Below are positions 19,766 through 27,563 of a stretch of 43,260 bases of DNA, in pieces. Under the pieces are notes generated by a model. That model did no database searches. It saw only the letters and a program-made list of their open reading frames with translations, and was not told where the DNA came from. The DNA lies in contig JAFIET010000023.1 of assembly GCA_020832405.1 (NCBI GenBank), forward strand, positions 1 to 43,260, written 5' to 3'. This stretch comes from Balneolales bacterium (lineage in GTDB: Bacteria > Bacteroidota > Rhodothermia > Balneolales > Cyclonatronaceae). Made by a program: the position numbers and the translations under genes. The first letter of the stretch is position 1, and every line of letters starts with the position of its first letter.

Positions 19766-21793
19766 TTAATTCCGGATGATCCAGCGGATCGCGATGCGGA
19801 AACGCCGGGGCGGCATGGGATAGCGTGCCGTCTCGAAATAACCGAGCTGACCCAGCCCGTCGAGCAGGTTTTCGTAGCGCAGCTGCACCATAATCATGCG
19901 CACCCGCGCAGAAGCCTCGAGGTCGAAACGGTAGTAGGCCGGGATGGCCTGATCGGGGCTCAGCGGATCCCAGTAATCCAGCTCGGGGTAGTACACCGGG
20001 CTGTGAAAAGCGTTGGGAGAAAACGTGAAGCTGCCCCCGATTTTGGCATAGGTGGCAAAATTGAGGAAATAATTTTTAAGATAGAAGTAGGCCCGGTTCG
20101 TGTTCCGCAGCCCGCTCTGATCCAGAAACTGATTTTCGGCTCGGGCTGAGTTGCTGAAAAACCGCTGAACGGTAGCCGATAGCCCGGCCTCCAGATAAGG
20201 CGTTTCGATATCGGCAAAAAGCTCGGCACCGAGCGACTGATAGGCGTCGATGTTCTGGAAAATGCCGGTTTCGGGGTTTACGACAATCGGGCTGCCGATG
20301 CGCGAGCCGTACACCCGAAGGCCGAGGGCATCCATCCAGCCACGCCCCCAAACTAAGCCGGCCTCTGCCCGCACAATCTGCTCCCGGCTGAGGTCCGCAT
20401 CCCCCAAAAAATCCTCGCCGAACCAAAACAGCTGCTGAATGGTCGGGACGAGCTGTCCCACGGCGAGCGACTGCCAGAACTGCCAGTTGCGTGCAGGCCG
20501 CACATCGAAGCGGTAGCCGGCCTCGAAGCCTGTCTGTCCGTCGGTTCGGTAGCTCACTTCCGACCAGCCCCCGATCTGCACGGCCTCAGCGGGCGCAAAA
20601 GCCAGCCGGAGCCCGGCCGTTACATCCGTCCAGGCCGAGCGGTTAATCAGGGTGTTGCTGTCATCATCCAGCACGGTTGCGCGCAGGTGCAGCAGCGGCT
20701 GAAGCTCAAAAGGCCCGCGTTCGATGCGGGTATCGGCATAGGCACCATAGCTGAAGGCCCGGTAGAACAGGCGGAGGTCGCTGTTGAAGAAAATCCGCCG
20801 GTCGCGGTTATGGTACAGGTGCAGCCGGCTCTGCTGCTCGCTCGTTTCATCGGGCCGGTGGAAGAGGGAGGCCGATATCATGCTCTTGCGCGTACTTGAG
20901 CGCGCAGTCGTGAGGCGCACCGGCGTGAGCAGCGGCTCGAAATTGAACAGGTTCATGTCCGGGATGGTGTAGCCGTCTGACTCGTTCATCTGAAAGCTGT
21001 TGTAGAAAAGCTGTGCCTGTGCCGACCATACCTCGTTGAGGTAGTGCGTGTACCGTACTGCCGCCTGCCGGGCATCGAGCGAACTCCGGCGGTAGTTGCC
21101 GTTATCGTTGTTGCCGCGGTAGGCCAGCTCGATGTTGCCCGAGCGGTTGACGTTCCGGGAGAAGATGACCTCAGCCCGGCGCACATCGTTACTCGTATCC
21201 TCAAAATTGATCCAGGTCAGGGGCGTGTTCAGGTAGTAGCGGCGGAGCGTGTACTCGCCCGTGTAGCGGATGCCGCCCTCCTGCTCGCTGTAGAGACGCA
21301 TGCGGTCGAGCGGCAGAAAATTGCTGTTCATGGCACCGCTCACGGTGTTGTTCATCGGGATGCCCTCAAACAAAAAAACCTGATGCCGCGGCTCGATGGC
21401 CCGGAACAAAATCGCATCGTTGCGGCCGTGCGACCCCAGCCGGAACGAGATGGCGCCCGGCTGCGCCTGCCGTCTTTCGGCCAGGTTGTACCACTGCTCC
21501 CAGCGCTGAAGGCTGTCGCTGAACACCTCCCTGAAGCCCGGATTAAGCCCGACCTGCTTGGGAATTACAACCGGCTGCGGACGGCTGCGGGATTCTGAAT
21601 CGGGCTCCTGCGGGTTGGTGAAGCGACCGCGGCCGGTTGGGTCGAAGCTGCCGTTTTCGAGCGTATCGGGCAGTACCGGCGTTTCGGTGCGCAGCGTATC
21701 CGGACCGGCAGGCGGCTCAGGCGGCGGCAGGGTGTCGGGCACGGCCTGCCACAGCCACAAAAGGGACGCTATGAGAAATGCTGAACTCGGCAT
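19766..21793 (-). CDS. TonB-receptor-like outer-membrane beta-barrel with reduced plug
   Basis: A predicted outer-membrane protein of 675 residues. A short signal peptide (about 1-17, FLIASLLWLWQA) is followed by a proline/aspartate-rich, probably disordered stretch (about 18-75) with three PDTL repeats. Residues 110-180 resemble a TonB-dependent receptor plug: RNDAILFRAIEPRHQVFLFE, then GIPMNN and LPLDRM. The rest alternates amphipathic strands with long polar loops and ends in RFRIAIRWIIRN, an aromatic-terminated strand. No carboxypeptidase-like N-terminal domain and no obvious TonB box are seen, and the length is short for a full TonB receptor. It begins 9 bp after the cinA stop on the same strand, so it is probably cotranscribed with cinA. 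Ligand unknown; it could be a plugged transporter or a structural barrel. Confidence 0.72.
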   Translation of the reverse strand: MPSSAFLIASLLWLWQAVPDTLPPPEPPAGPDTLRTETPVLPDTLENGSFDPTGRGRFTNPQEPDSESRSRPQPVVIPKQVGLNPGFREVFSDSLQRWEQWYNLAERRQAQPGAISFRLGSHGRNDAILFRAIEPRHQVFLFEGIPMNNTVSGAMNSNFLPLDRMRLYSEQEGGIRYTGEYTLRRYYLNTPLTWINFEDTSNDVRRAEVIFSRNVNRSGNIELAYRGNNDNGNYRRSSLDARQAAVRYTHYLNEVWSAQAQLFYNSFQMNESDGYTIPDMNLFNFEPLLTPVRLTTARSSTRKSMISASLFHRPDETSEQQSRLHLYHNRDRRIFFNSDLRLFYRAFSYGAYADTRIERGPFELQPLLHLRATVLDDDSNTLINRSAWTDVTAGLRLAFAPAEAVQIGGWSEVSYRTDGQTGFEAGYRFDVRPARNWQFWQSLAVGQLVPTIQQLFWFGEDFLGDADLSREQIVRAEAGLVWGRGWMDALGLRVYGSRIGSPIVVNPETGIFQNIDAYQSLGAELFADIETPYLEAGLSATVQRFFSNSARAENQFLDQSGLRNTNRAYFYLKNYFLNFATYAKIGGSFTFSPNAFHSPVYYPELDYWDPLSPDQAIPAYYRFDLEASARVRMIMVQLRYENLLDGLGQLGYFETARYPMPPRRFRIAIRWIIRN

Positions 21794-21802
21794 CGGTGCG
21801 CA

Positions 21803-23089
21803 TCACCCTATAATTACAGGGGCATCGTAGGGCATACGCGTTACGCCCGTGAGCACCCTGCGCGTGATGTCGAGCGCGACCAGGGCGGTGCGCTCCTTGT
21901 TCATTTTGCGGTTTTTGAAAAACTGTGCGCGCATGGCAAAGTGCCGCTCGCCGTCGTAATAGCCAAACCAGACCAAACCGACCGGCTTCTCTTCGCTTCC
22001 GCCACCCGGACCGGCAATGCCCGTTGTGGAGAGGCCGATATCGGCGGCCAGCTTTTCAGCCGCAGCTTTCGCCATAATCAGGGCTGTTTCTGCGCTCACG
22101 GCGCCGTGCGCTTTCAGCACGGATTCAGGCACATCGAGCAGGGCCGTTTTGAGCTCGTTCTGATAGGCCACGATGCTGCCGTTGTACCAGCCGCTGCTGC
22201 CGGGCACATCGGTAATCATGCTGCCGAGCAGGCCGCCGGTACAGCTCTCGGCCGTTGCTATCGTTTTTTTGTTGTGCTCCAGCAGGCGCCCTACAGCAGC
22301 GGGAAGGTCATCGCCCTGCACCTCCGAGTAAATGTGCTCGCGGGCTTTGCTGCGGATGTGCTTAATCAGCGGCAATGCCTTTGCCCGGGCTTCCTCGGTC
22401 GTACCGCCGGTTGAGGAAATCCGCAGACCAACGCCGTGTGAGTGCGGCAGGAAGGCAAGCTGCACGCCTTCAATCAGTTTGTCGCTCACATCCCCGATTT
22501 CGATATCGCTGAGGGTGCTTTCCCCGATGCCGGCAGTCTGCATGTAGTGCCGGAAAATGCTGCCGTTGGTACCGAGCTTCTGTGCGAGCCGCGGCCAGAC
22601 TTCCTTTTCCATCAGATACTTCATTTCCACCGGCACCCCGGGCAGAGATACGAGGATGCAGCCCTCATGCTCGAACCACATGCCGGGAGCGGTGCCCGCC
22701 TTGTTGAACAGCACCTCGCAGGTATCAGGCACCTGCGCCTGACCCAGGTTCGATTTCGAGATCGGGATGCCGCGTTTTTTGAAGTTGTACTCGATAAATT
22801 CGCGCGTTGGGGTGTGCTCGGTGAAACGGCCGCCGGTGTAGCGCAGCAGGGTATGCTTGGTAACATCATCGTGCGTGGGGCCGAGTCCGCCGGTTATGAT
22901 GATGAGTTCCGAAACTTTGGCGCAATCCCTGAGGTGATGCACAATTTCAGCCTCGCTATCCCCCACCGTTACGCTGCGAACCGGCTCAATGTCATGCTCC
23001 GTCAGGAAGGTGCCGATCCAGGCTGCGTTGGTATTGATGATATCGCCGATCAAAAGCTCGTTGCCAATCGTCAGAATACTTGCTCTCAT
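21803..23089 (-). CDS. cinA: CinA: nicotinamide-nucleotide amidase / ADP-ribose pyrophosphatase-like
   Basis: A two-domain NAD-salvage and housecleaning protein of 428 residues. The N-terminal MoaB/MogA-like domain (about 1-170) has NELLIGDIINTNAAWIG and TGGLGPTHDDVTK, linked in CinA to pyrophosphatase activity. The C-terminal PncC-type domain (about 265-420) has TAESCTGGLLGS with the catalytic Ser/Thr region and STTGIAGPGGGSEEKPVG. It deamidates nicotinamide mononucleotide to nicotinate mononucleotide. Length and both motifs match the full-length bacterial form. It is first in a probable two-gene unit with the barrel protein downstream. The name comes from competence in Gram-positives; no competence genes are near. 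Confidence 0.94.
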   Translation of the reverse strand: MRASILTIGNELLIGDIINTNAAWIGTFLTEHDIEPVRSVTVGDSEAEIVHHLRDCAKVSELIIITGGLGPTHDDVTKHTLLRYTGGRFTEHTPTREFIEYNFKKRGIPISKSNLGQAQVPDTCEVLFNKAGTAPGMWFEHEGCILVSLPGVPVEMKYLMEKEVWPRLAQKLGTNGSIFRHYMQTAGIGESTLSDIEIGDVSDKLIEGVQLAFLPHSHGVGLRISSTGGTTEEARAKALPLIKHIRSKAREHIYSEVQGDDLPAAVGRLLEHNKKTIATAESCTGGLLGSMITDVPGSSGWYNGSIVAYQNELKTALLDVPESVLKAHGAVSAETALIMAKAAAEKLAADIGLSTTGIAGPGGGSEEKPVGLVWFGYYDGERHFAMRAQFFKNRKMNKERTALVALDITRRVLTGVTRMPYDAPVIIG

Positions 23090-23269
23090 GGATGAAATGT
23101 TGGGGATAATTTTTAAGGGACTCAGGGTGAGGGTTTATCTCACAAAATAACCAAACGGCAGCAGCAGTGCTGTGAAAATACGCAACACGGAAGCGATGCG
23201 CGCAGCCGGTTTTTTATTGGTGAGCAATTAGAGTATTTTTCCGGCCAACACTATTTGAAACTCCTCCAC

Positions 23270-23914
23270 ATGGCTTTATTTCCAAAAACCAACTTTAACG
23301 CTGCTGATTATCCTTCGCTGAAGCGGATTCCGAACCTGCTGACGCTCATGCGGATTATGCTTGCGCCGGTTTTTTTGGTGCTATTCCTGCAGGAAGACTG
23401 GATGATGCGTCTTGCCGCGGTTATTGTGTTTACGGTTGCGGCTATCAGTGATTACCTCGACGGATACCTGGCCCGACTGCTCGAGGCCCATTCCGAATTC
23501 GGCAATTTCATGGATCCGCTGGCGGATAAAATCCTGACGTTTCTGGGCTTTGCTTCCCTCTGTATTCTCAGCTCAAGCCTGTTCCCGTGGTGGGCCTTCG
23601 GGCTGATTGTGGGGCGCGACCTGCTCATAACCTGGATGCGCACCCTGGCCCGCAAGCAGGGCTTCAGCATGAAAACGAGCTACTCAGCCAAACTCAAAAC
23701 TGCGATTCAGCTGATCTTTCTTTACATCGCCCTGCTGTCGTTCACCCTGCTCATGATACCCGGCATTCGCGGCATTGTGGATTTATGGCTGGTACAGACC
23801 GGCGTACTCACCTGGCTTTATTTTGGGGTGATGGCCTTCACGGTATATACCGGCCTCGAATACGTACTCCAAAACCGGGACCTTTTTGGAAAAAAAACCA
23901 CGCCATCCGCGTAA
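23270..23914 (+). CDS. pgsA: CDP-diacylglycerol-glycerol-3-phosphate 3-phosphatidyltransferase
   Basis: An integral inner-membrane enzyme that makes phosphatidylglycerol phosphate from CDP-diacylglycerol and glycerol-3-phosphate. The CDP-alcohol phosphotransferase signature DG-AR-G-D-D is complete: Asp61 and Asp64 in DYLDGYLAR, Gly78, Asp82 and Asp86 in GNFMDPLADK. Several hydrophobic helices follow. An upstream in-frame TTG at 23255 would add five residues; the ATG at 23270 (MALFPKTNF) is preferred, leaving 215 residues. The 3' end overlaps pgpA by 29 bp, which encodes the next step, so the pair is almost certainly translationally coupled. PgsA is preferred over phosphatidylserine or cardiolipin synthases because of the sequence pattern and this neighbour. 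Confidence 0.93.
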   Translation: MALFPKTNFNAADYPSLKRIPNLLTLMRIMLAPVFLVLFLQEDWMMRLAAVIVFTVAAISDYLDGYLARLLEAHSEFGNFMDPLADKILTFLGFASLCILSSSLFPWWAFGLIVGRDLLITWMRTLARKQGFSMKTSYSAKLKTAIQLIFLYIALLSFTLLMIPGIRGIVDLWLVQTGVLTWLYFGVMAFTVYTGLEYVLQNRDLFGKKTTPSA

Positions 23915-24371
23915 TCTTGCCTTCTGGCTGGGCACAGGCCTGGGTTCGGGTCTTGCCCCTGCGGCACCCGGTACCGCAGGAAGCCTTGCGGCCCTGCCGT
24001 TTATTTACGCCGCCGGCGTATTCGGCGGCGCACCGGCACTGGCTGCATTCCTTGTATTCTGGATCGCCGCGAGCCTGTTCACCGCCCCCGGCTTCGAGCG
24101 CTGCTACAGCGAAGACCCTGCGCTCTTTGTAGCGGATGAGTGGGCAGGCCAAACCGTGCCCTTCATCGGCATTTCCTTCAGTGGGGTATTTGCGGAAGAT
24201 GTCCTGCTGCTGCTTGCCGGCTTCGTGCTGTTCCGGATTTTCGACATCCTAAAGCCGCTGGGCATCAAAAAAGCGGAAAAGCTTCCGTCGCCGCTCGGCA
24301 TTCTGGCCGACGACCTGCTTGCCGGGGTTTACGCCCTCATCCTGCTTAAGCTTTTGATTTTACTGATCTGA
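23886..24371 (+). CDS. pgpA: Phosphatidylglycerophosphatase A
   Basis: Removes the phosphate from phosphatidylglycerol phosphate to give phosphatidylglycerol, completing the step begun by PgsA. The 161-residue membrane protein has the PgpA hallmarks: GTGLGSGLAPAAPGTAGSL at 16-34, the acidic active-site block EDPALFVADEWAGQ near 76-89, FRIFDILKPLGIKK, and the final GILADDLLAGVYA. The start is a TTG at 23886 inside the pgsA gene, which fits the family N-terminus; a later start would lose the LAFWLGTG segment. Substitution of the usual DE(V/I)AGQ by DEWAGQ is minor. No terminator follows in the 376 bp before pyrE. Confidence 0.92.
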   Translation: MEKKPRHPRNLAFWLGTGLGSGLAPAAPGTAGSLAALPFIYAAGVFGGAPALAAFLVFWIAASLFTAPGFERCYSEDPALFVADEWAGQTVPFIGISFSGVFAEDVLLLLAGFVLFRIFDILKPLGIKKAEKLPSPLGILADDLLAGVYALILLKLLILLI

Positions 24372-24535
24372 TCCGGCACAGCATATTCTGAAAAGATTCA
24401 ACAAAAGGCTCATGATTCAGCAGCCTCACCCGAATCCCACTCTCAAATATTTCCCTCCTGACACAGGCAGAAATTCCTCTTACTAAAAGATCATTTAGCA
24501 TGCATTACGTACAAAAAGCGTTTAATTGGTGCTTA

Positions 24536-24565
24536 TTTGCAGTTTTCTGTAAAATGATTATTTTG
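24536..24565 (+). promoter_or_regulatory. Candidate promoter for the pyrE transcript
   Basis: TTTG at 24536-24539 is followed after 19 nt by TATTTTG at 24559-24565, close to the -33/-7 pattern of this phylum. Transcription would begin near 24572, giving a leader of about 175 nt. The rest of 24372-24535 shows no gene and no other structure that I can support. Confidence 0.35.
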
Positions 24566-24660
24566 CCTGACTTGACTTTTCTAAACATGCACTCAAACAG
24601 TCCTCTGCATTAACCGTATTTCAGGAAAAACTTCACGCACTGTTTGTCAATTAAAAAGCT

Positions 24661-24724
24661 AAGCCTGTTACAGAAACAAGCACCATAGCTACAAGATTTT
24701 CAAGAGCCTGAAGAAGGCTTTTTT
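24661..24724 (+). promoter_or_regulatory. Possible transcription attenuator in the pyrE leader
   Basis: AAGAGCCT (24702-24709) and AGGCTTTT (24715-24722) form a hairpin with a GAAGA loop, one G-T wobble and a T-run ending at 24724, only 24 bp before the pyrE start. An upstream AAGCCT (24661-24666) is perfectly complementary to AGGCTT (24715-24720), so the two pairings exclude each other. A terminator placed inside a 5' leader suggests attenuation, but it does not match the PyrR binding-loop consensus as I know it. Confidence 0.45.
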
Positions 24725-24747
24725 CATATCAGAACGTTTTTAAAGAG

Positions 24748-25395
24748 ATGATCATCAATCAAAAATTCGCGAAAGAGCTGGCTATCAGCCTGCTCGAAAT
24801 CAACGCCGTCATTTTGCGGCCGCATACGCCCTTCCGCTGGACCTCCGGCTGGAACTCACCTATTTATTGTGATAACCGCCTCACGTTGCGGCATCCTGAG
24901 CTTCGTACGGCAATCGCCGATCAGTTCACCGCTTTTATCCGGGAAACTTACCCGGATGTTGATGTAATTGCCGGCACCTCTACAGCCGGCATCCCGCATG
25001 CCGCCTGGATTGCCGACCGTATGAACAAGCCCATGGCCTACGTTCGCAGCAAGCCGAAGCAGCACGGCACTACCAATCAGATCGAAGGCGGCATTCAGAA
25101 AGGGGAAAAAGCCGTAATTGTGGAAGATCTCATTTCCACGGGCGAATCCGCCATTTCGGTAGCCAAAGCCCTTGAATTTATTGGCGTTGAAGTGCTGGGC
25201 ATTGTCTCCATTTTCAACTACGGCTTCGCGCTGGCGCACAGCCGGTTTGAGGAGCGCGGGCTCAACATTCATTCCCTCACCAACTACGACACCCTGCTCG
25301 AAGCGGGTGTTAAATTCGGCTTTGTGGCGCAAAAGGATCTCGAGCTGCTCACGGCATGGCGCAAAAACCCAGAAACCTGGCCTAAGGGCTTTTAG
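24748..25395 (+). CDS. pyrE: Orotate phosphoribosyltransferase
   Basis: Joins orotate to PRPP to give orotidine monophosphate, step five of pyrimidine synthesis; cytoplasmic. The 215 residues contain the orotate-site segment WTSGWNSPIYCDNR, the flexible loop with MAYVRSKPKQHGTTNQIEG, and the PRPP loop AVIVEDLISTGESA. Length is normal. The ATG at 24748 is preceded by AAAGAG, a modest Shine-Dalgarno. A long leader with a terminator-like hairpin precedes it. The following small unknown gene starts 54 bp after the stop and is probably on the same transcript. Other pyr genes are not in the window. Confidence 0.95.
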   Translation: MIINQKFAKELAISLLEINAVILRPHTPFRWTSGWNSPIYCDNRLTLRHPELRTAIADQFTAFIRETYPDVDVIAGTSTAGIPHAAWIADRMNKPMAYVRSKPKQHGTTNQIEGGIQKGEKAVIVEDLISTGESAISVAKALEFIGVEVLGIVSIFNYGFALAHSRFEERGLNIHSLTNYDTLLEAGVKFGFVAQKDLELLTAWRKNPETWPKGF

Positions 25396-25449
25396 GGGAG
25401 AAACACGCGCGGCACGCATCAGCAAGTTCACCCTTTAAGCAGTTCCCAA

Positions 25450-25944
25450 ATGTCATCAGCAGAGAAGCAGAGCGACTTTCAGTTTTGGTCAACAGCACAG
25501 CTGCTTGCCATCGGTACGCTTCAGCGCCTGCGGTACAACCGCAGCAGATACGAAACAGAGGATTCGCCTCTAACACCGGCCGAACAGCTGGCAGACTTAA
25601 CCGCACAGCTCGACGCCCTGTGCCTCGACCTGCAAAGCTACCGAAACCTGTATCAGGCCTGCGAAGACAGCGGTGATGAGCGCCTGATTTCGGGCCTTTT
25701 CCTGCTGTTTCAACGCATCCACAACGGCTGGCACCGGTTTCATCACGAGCTTATCGGGCTTCCCGCCGACCGCATCTCCGGCTTCATCCCTGAAATAGAC
25801 CGTCAGCGCAGCCTCTGGAACCCCGACGCCTTCGATGAAGCTGAAGCCGATACCTCTGCCCTCCCCGACGCCTTACAGGTAAGCACCTCCCTTCAGCAAA
25901 CCATCCGGCTTCGGGATCATTTCGCCGAAGCATGCGGGCTCTGA
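25450..25944 (+). CDS. Small helical protein of unknown function
   Basis: I do not recognise this 164-residue protein. It is predicted soluble and mainly helical, with no signal peptide or membrane segment. It has an N-terminal aromatic patch (DFQFWSTAQLLAIG), Leu-rich amphipathic stretches (LADLTAQLDALCLDL, LISGLFLLFQRIHNGWHRF), and an acidic C-terminal third (AFDEAEADTSALPDAL). Codon usage looks like that of its neighbours, which supports a real gene. It lies between pyrE (54 bp upstream) and miaB (116 bp downstream), same strand. A hairpin GCTGAC/GTCAGC (25946-25962) touches its stop but has no T-run. Confidence 0.6.
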   Translation: MSSAEKQSDFQFWSTAQLLAIGTLQRLRYNRSRYETEDSPLTPAEQLADLTAQLDALCLDLQSYRNLYQACEDSGDERLISGLFLLFQRIHNGWHRFHHELIGLPADRISGFIPEIDRQRSLWNPDAFDEAEADTSALPDALQVSTSLQQTIRLRDHFAEACGL

Positions 25945-26060
25945 AGCTGACAAAAAGTCAGCCCGACCGTGCCATAAAAGCTAAAAATGCTTATCTTTAG
26001 GTTTGCCTTTAACGGGGCTATTTAAACCGATCTTTCACACCCAACACGCAATACCCTACC

Positions 26061-27434
26061 TTGGAACAGAAAACCTATTTTATTGAAACCTACGGCTGTC
26101 AGATGAATTTCTCTGACTCTGAAATCGTGAACTCCATCATGTCCGATCAGGGTCACAAGCCGGCAGCCACGCCCGAACAGGCCGATATCGTTTTTGTTAA
26201 CACCTGCTCCATCCGCGACAATGCCGAGCGCAAGGTTTGGGACCGCCTCAAATATCTCCGCTCCGTTCGGGCAAAAAATCAGCAGGGGCAGATTGTAGGC
26301 GTGCTGGGTTGTATGGCTGAGCGCATCCGCGAAAAATTTCTGGACGAAGAAAAACTGGTCGATCTTGTTGTAGGGCCCGATGCCTACCGCGACATTCCCA
26401 ACCTGCTGGCTCAGGTTGATGACGGCCGCAAAGCCGTAAATGTGATTCTTTCCCTCGAAGAAACCTACGCCGATATCGCTCCGGTGCGCACCACCGGCAA
26501 CGGCGTTACGGCCTTCGTTTCCATCATGCGGGGCTGCGACAACATGTGCTCCTTCTGCGTAGTGCCCTTCACCCGGGGCCGTGAGCGCAGCCGCGCGATA
26601 GATTCGATTCTCGACGAAATTCGTCAGCTCAGCGACAGCGGCTACAAAGAAGTTACTGTGCTGGGTCAGAATGTGAACTCGTACAACGACAACGGCACAA
26701 CCTTCGCCGAGCTCATGTACCGGGCGAGCCTCATTAACCCGGAGATGCGGATCCGCTTCTCAACCTCCCACCCGAAGGATTTCCCCGATGAGCTGCTGAG
26801 CATCATCAATGAGCGGCCGAATATCTGTAATTACATCCACATCCCGGCGCAATCCGGCAACAGCGAAGTGCTGAAGCGCATGCGCCGGCCGTACACCCGC
26901 GAGGAGTACCTCAGCCTGATCGAGCGCATGAAGGAAATCATCCCCGGGGTTGCCCTTTCCACCGATATCATCACCGGATTTTGCGGGGAAACCGAAGAGC
27001 AGCATCAGGATACGCTCTCGCTGATGGAAACCGTGCGTTACGACCTCGCCTACATGTTCGCCTACTCTGAGCGCGAGCGCACCCTTGCGCACCGCAAGTA
27101 TGAAGACGACATCCCCGAGGAAGTGAAAAAGCGCCGGCTTTCCGAAATCATCGATCTGCAGATGCGCAATCAGGCCGAAGCCAACAAGCAGGAAATCGGG
27201 CGCACCCATCTGGTGCTGGTTGAAGGCGAAAGCAAGCGCAACGCCGATCAGCTCAATGGCCGCACGGACACCAACAAAATGGTGGTCTTCGACCGCATGG
27301 ACTATCAGCCGGGCGAGTACATTATGGTGCGCATTACGGACAGTACTTCGGCTACGCTTAAGGGCGAGCCACTCGGCCGGAGCTCCATTCAGGAATTCAG
27401 CCGGATGCAGCAGTCAGAACCGGTTCGGGTTTAA
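26061..27434 (+). CDS. miaB: tRNA-2-methylthio-N6-isopentenyladenosine37 synthase MiaB
   Basis: A radical-SAM methylthiotransferase that adds a methylthio group to isopentenylated A37 of tRNAs that read codons starting with U. The N-terminal domain binds one [4Fe-4S] cluster through Cys13 ([11 protein letters not shown]), Cys49 (NTCSIRDNA) and Cys84 (LGCMAE). The radical-SAM cluster uses Cys159, Cys163 and Cys166 in [19 protein letters not shown]. The C-terminal TRAM domain runs from about 380 to 440. CSIRDNAE, rather than the forms in RimO or MtaB, points to MiaB. The start is a TTG at 26061, giving [14 protein letters not shown], as expected. A TATCTTTA element at 25992-25999 may be its -7 box. 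It is followed by a hairpin terminator and then the enhancer-binding protein gene. Confidence 0.95.
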   Translation: MEQKTYFIETYGCQMNFSDSEIVNSIMSDQGHKPAATPEQADIVFVNTCSIRDNAERKVWDRLKYLRSVRAKNQQGQIVGVLGCMAERIREKFLDEEKLVDLVVGPDAYRDIPNLLAQVDDGRKAVNVILSLEETYADIAPVRTTGNGVTAFVSIMRGCDNMCSFCVVPFTRGRERSRAIDSILDEIRQLSDSGYKEVTVLGQNVNSYNDNGTTFAELMYRASLINPEMRIRFSTSHPKDFPDELLSIINERPNICNYIHIPAQSGNSEVLKRMRRPYTREEYLSLIERMKEIIPGVALSTDIITGFCGETEEQHQDTLSLMETVRYDLAYMFAYSERERTLAHRKYEDDIPEEVKKRRLSEIIDLQMRNQAEANKQEIGRTHLVLVEGESKRNADQLNGRTDTNKMVVFDRMDYQPGEYIMVRITDSTSATLKGEPLGRSSIQEFSRMQQSEPVRV

Positions 27435-27450
27435 ATTCCGGAAATCACTT

Positions 27451-27486
27451 AAAGGCACGCAGCCATGGGCTCGCTGCCTTTTTTTT
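27451..27486 (+). terminator. Terminator after miaB
   Basis: AAAGGCA (27451-27457) pairs with TGCCTTT (from 27475); an inner AGCC/GGCT pair is separated from it by mismatches; at least eight T residues follow. It lies 17 bp past the miaB stop. It also covers the first possible start of the next gene, which supports the later ATG at 27564. Confidence 0.65.
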
Positions 27487-27563
27487 CGCTGCAAGTACAA
27501 ATTGGAATAAAGCTTGTGCGCAAATTGAGTAGCTGGCAAACCTCCAAAAATCAGGATTTGGCT

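Noticed and set aside
25946-25962. GCTGAC/GTCAGC hairpin after the unknown gene before miaB, and a similar one at 41047-41068 after uvrA
   Set aside because: Neither has a T-run and the stems are only 6 bp; not enough for a terminator or a repeat family.
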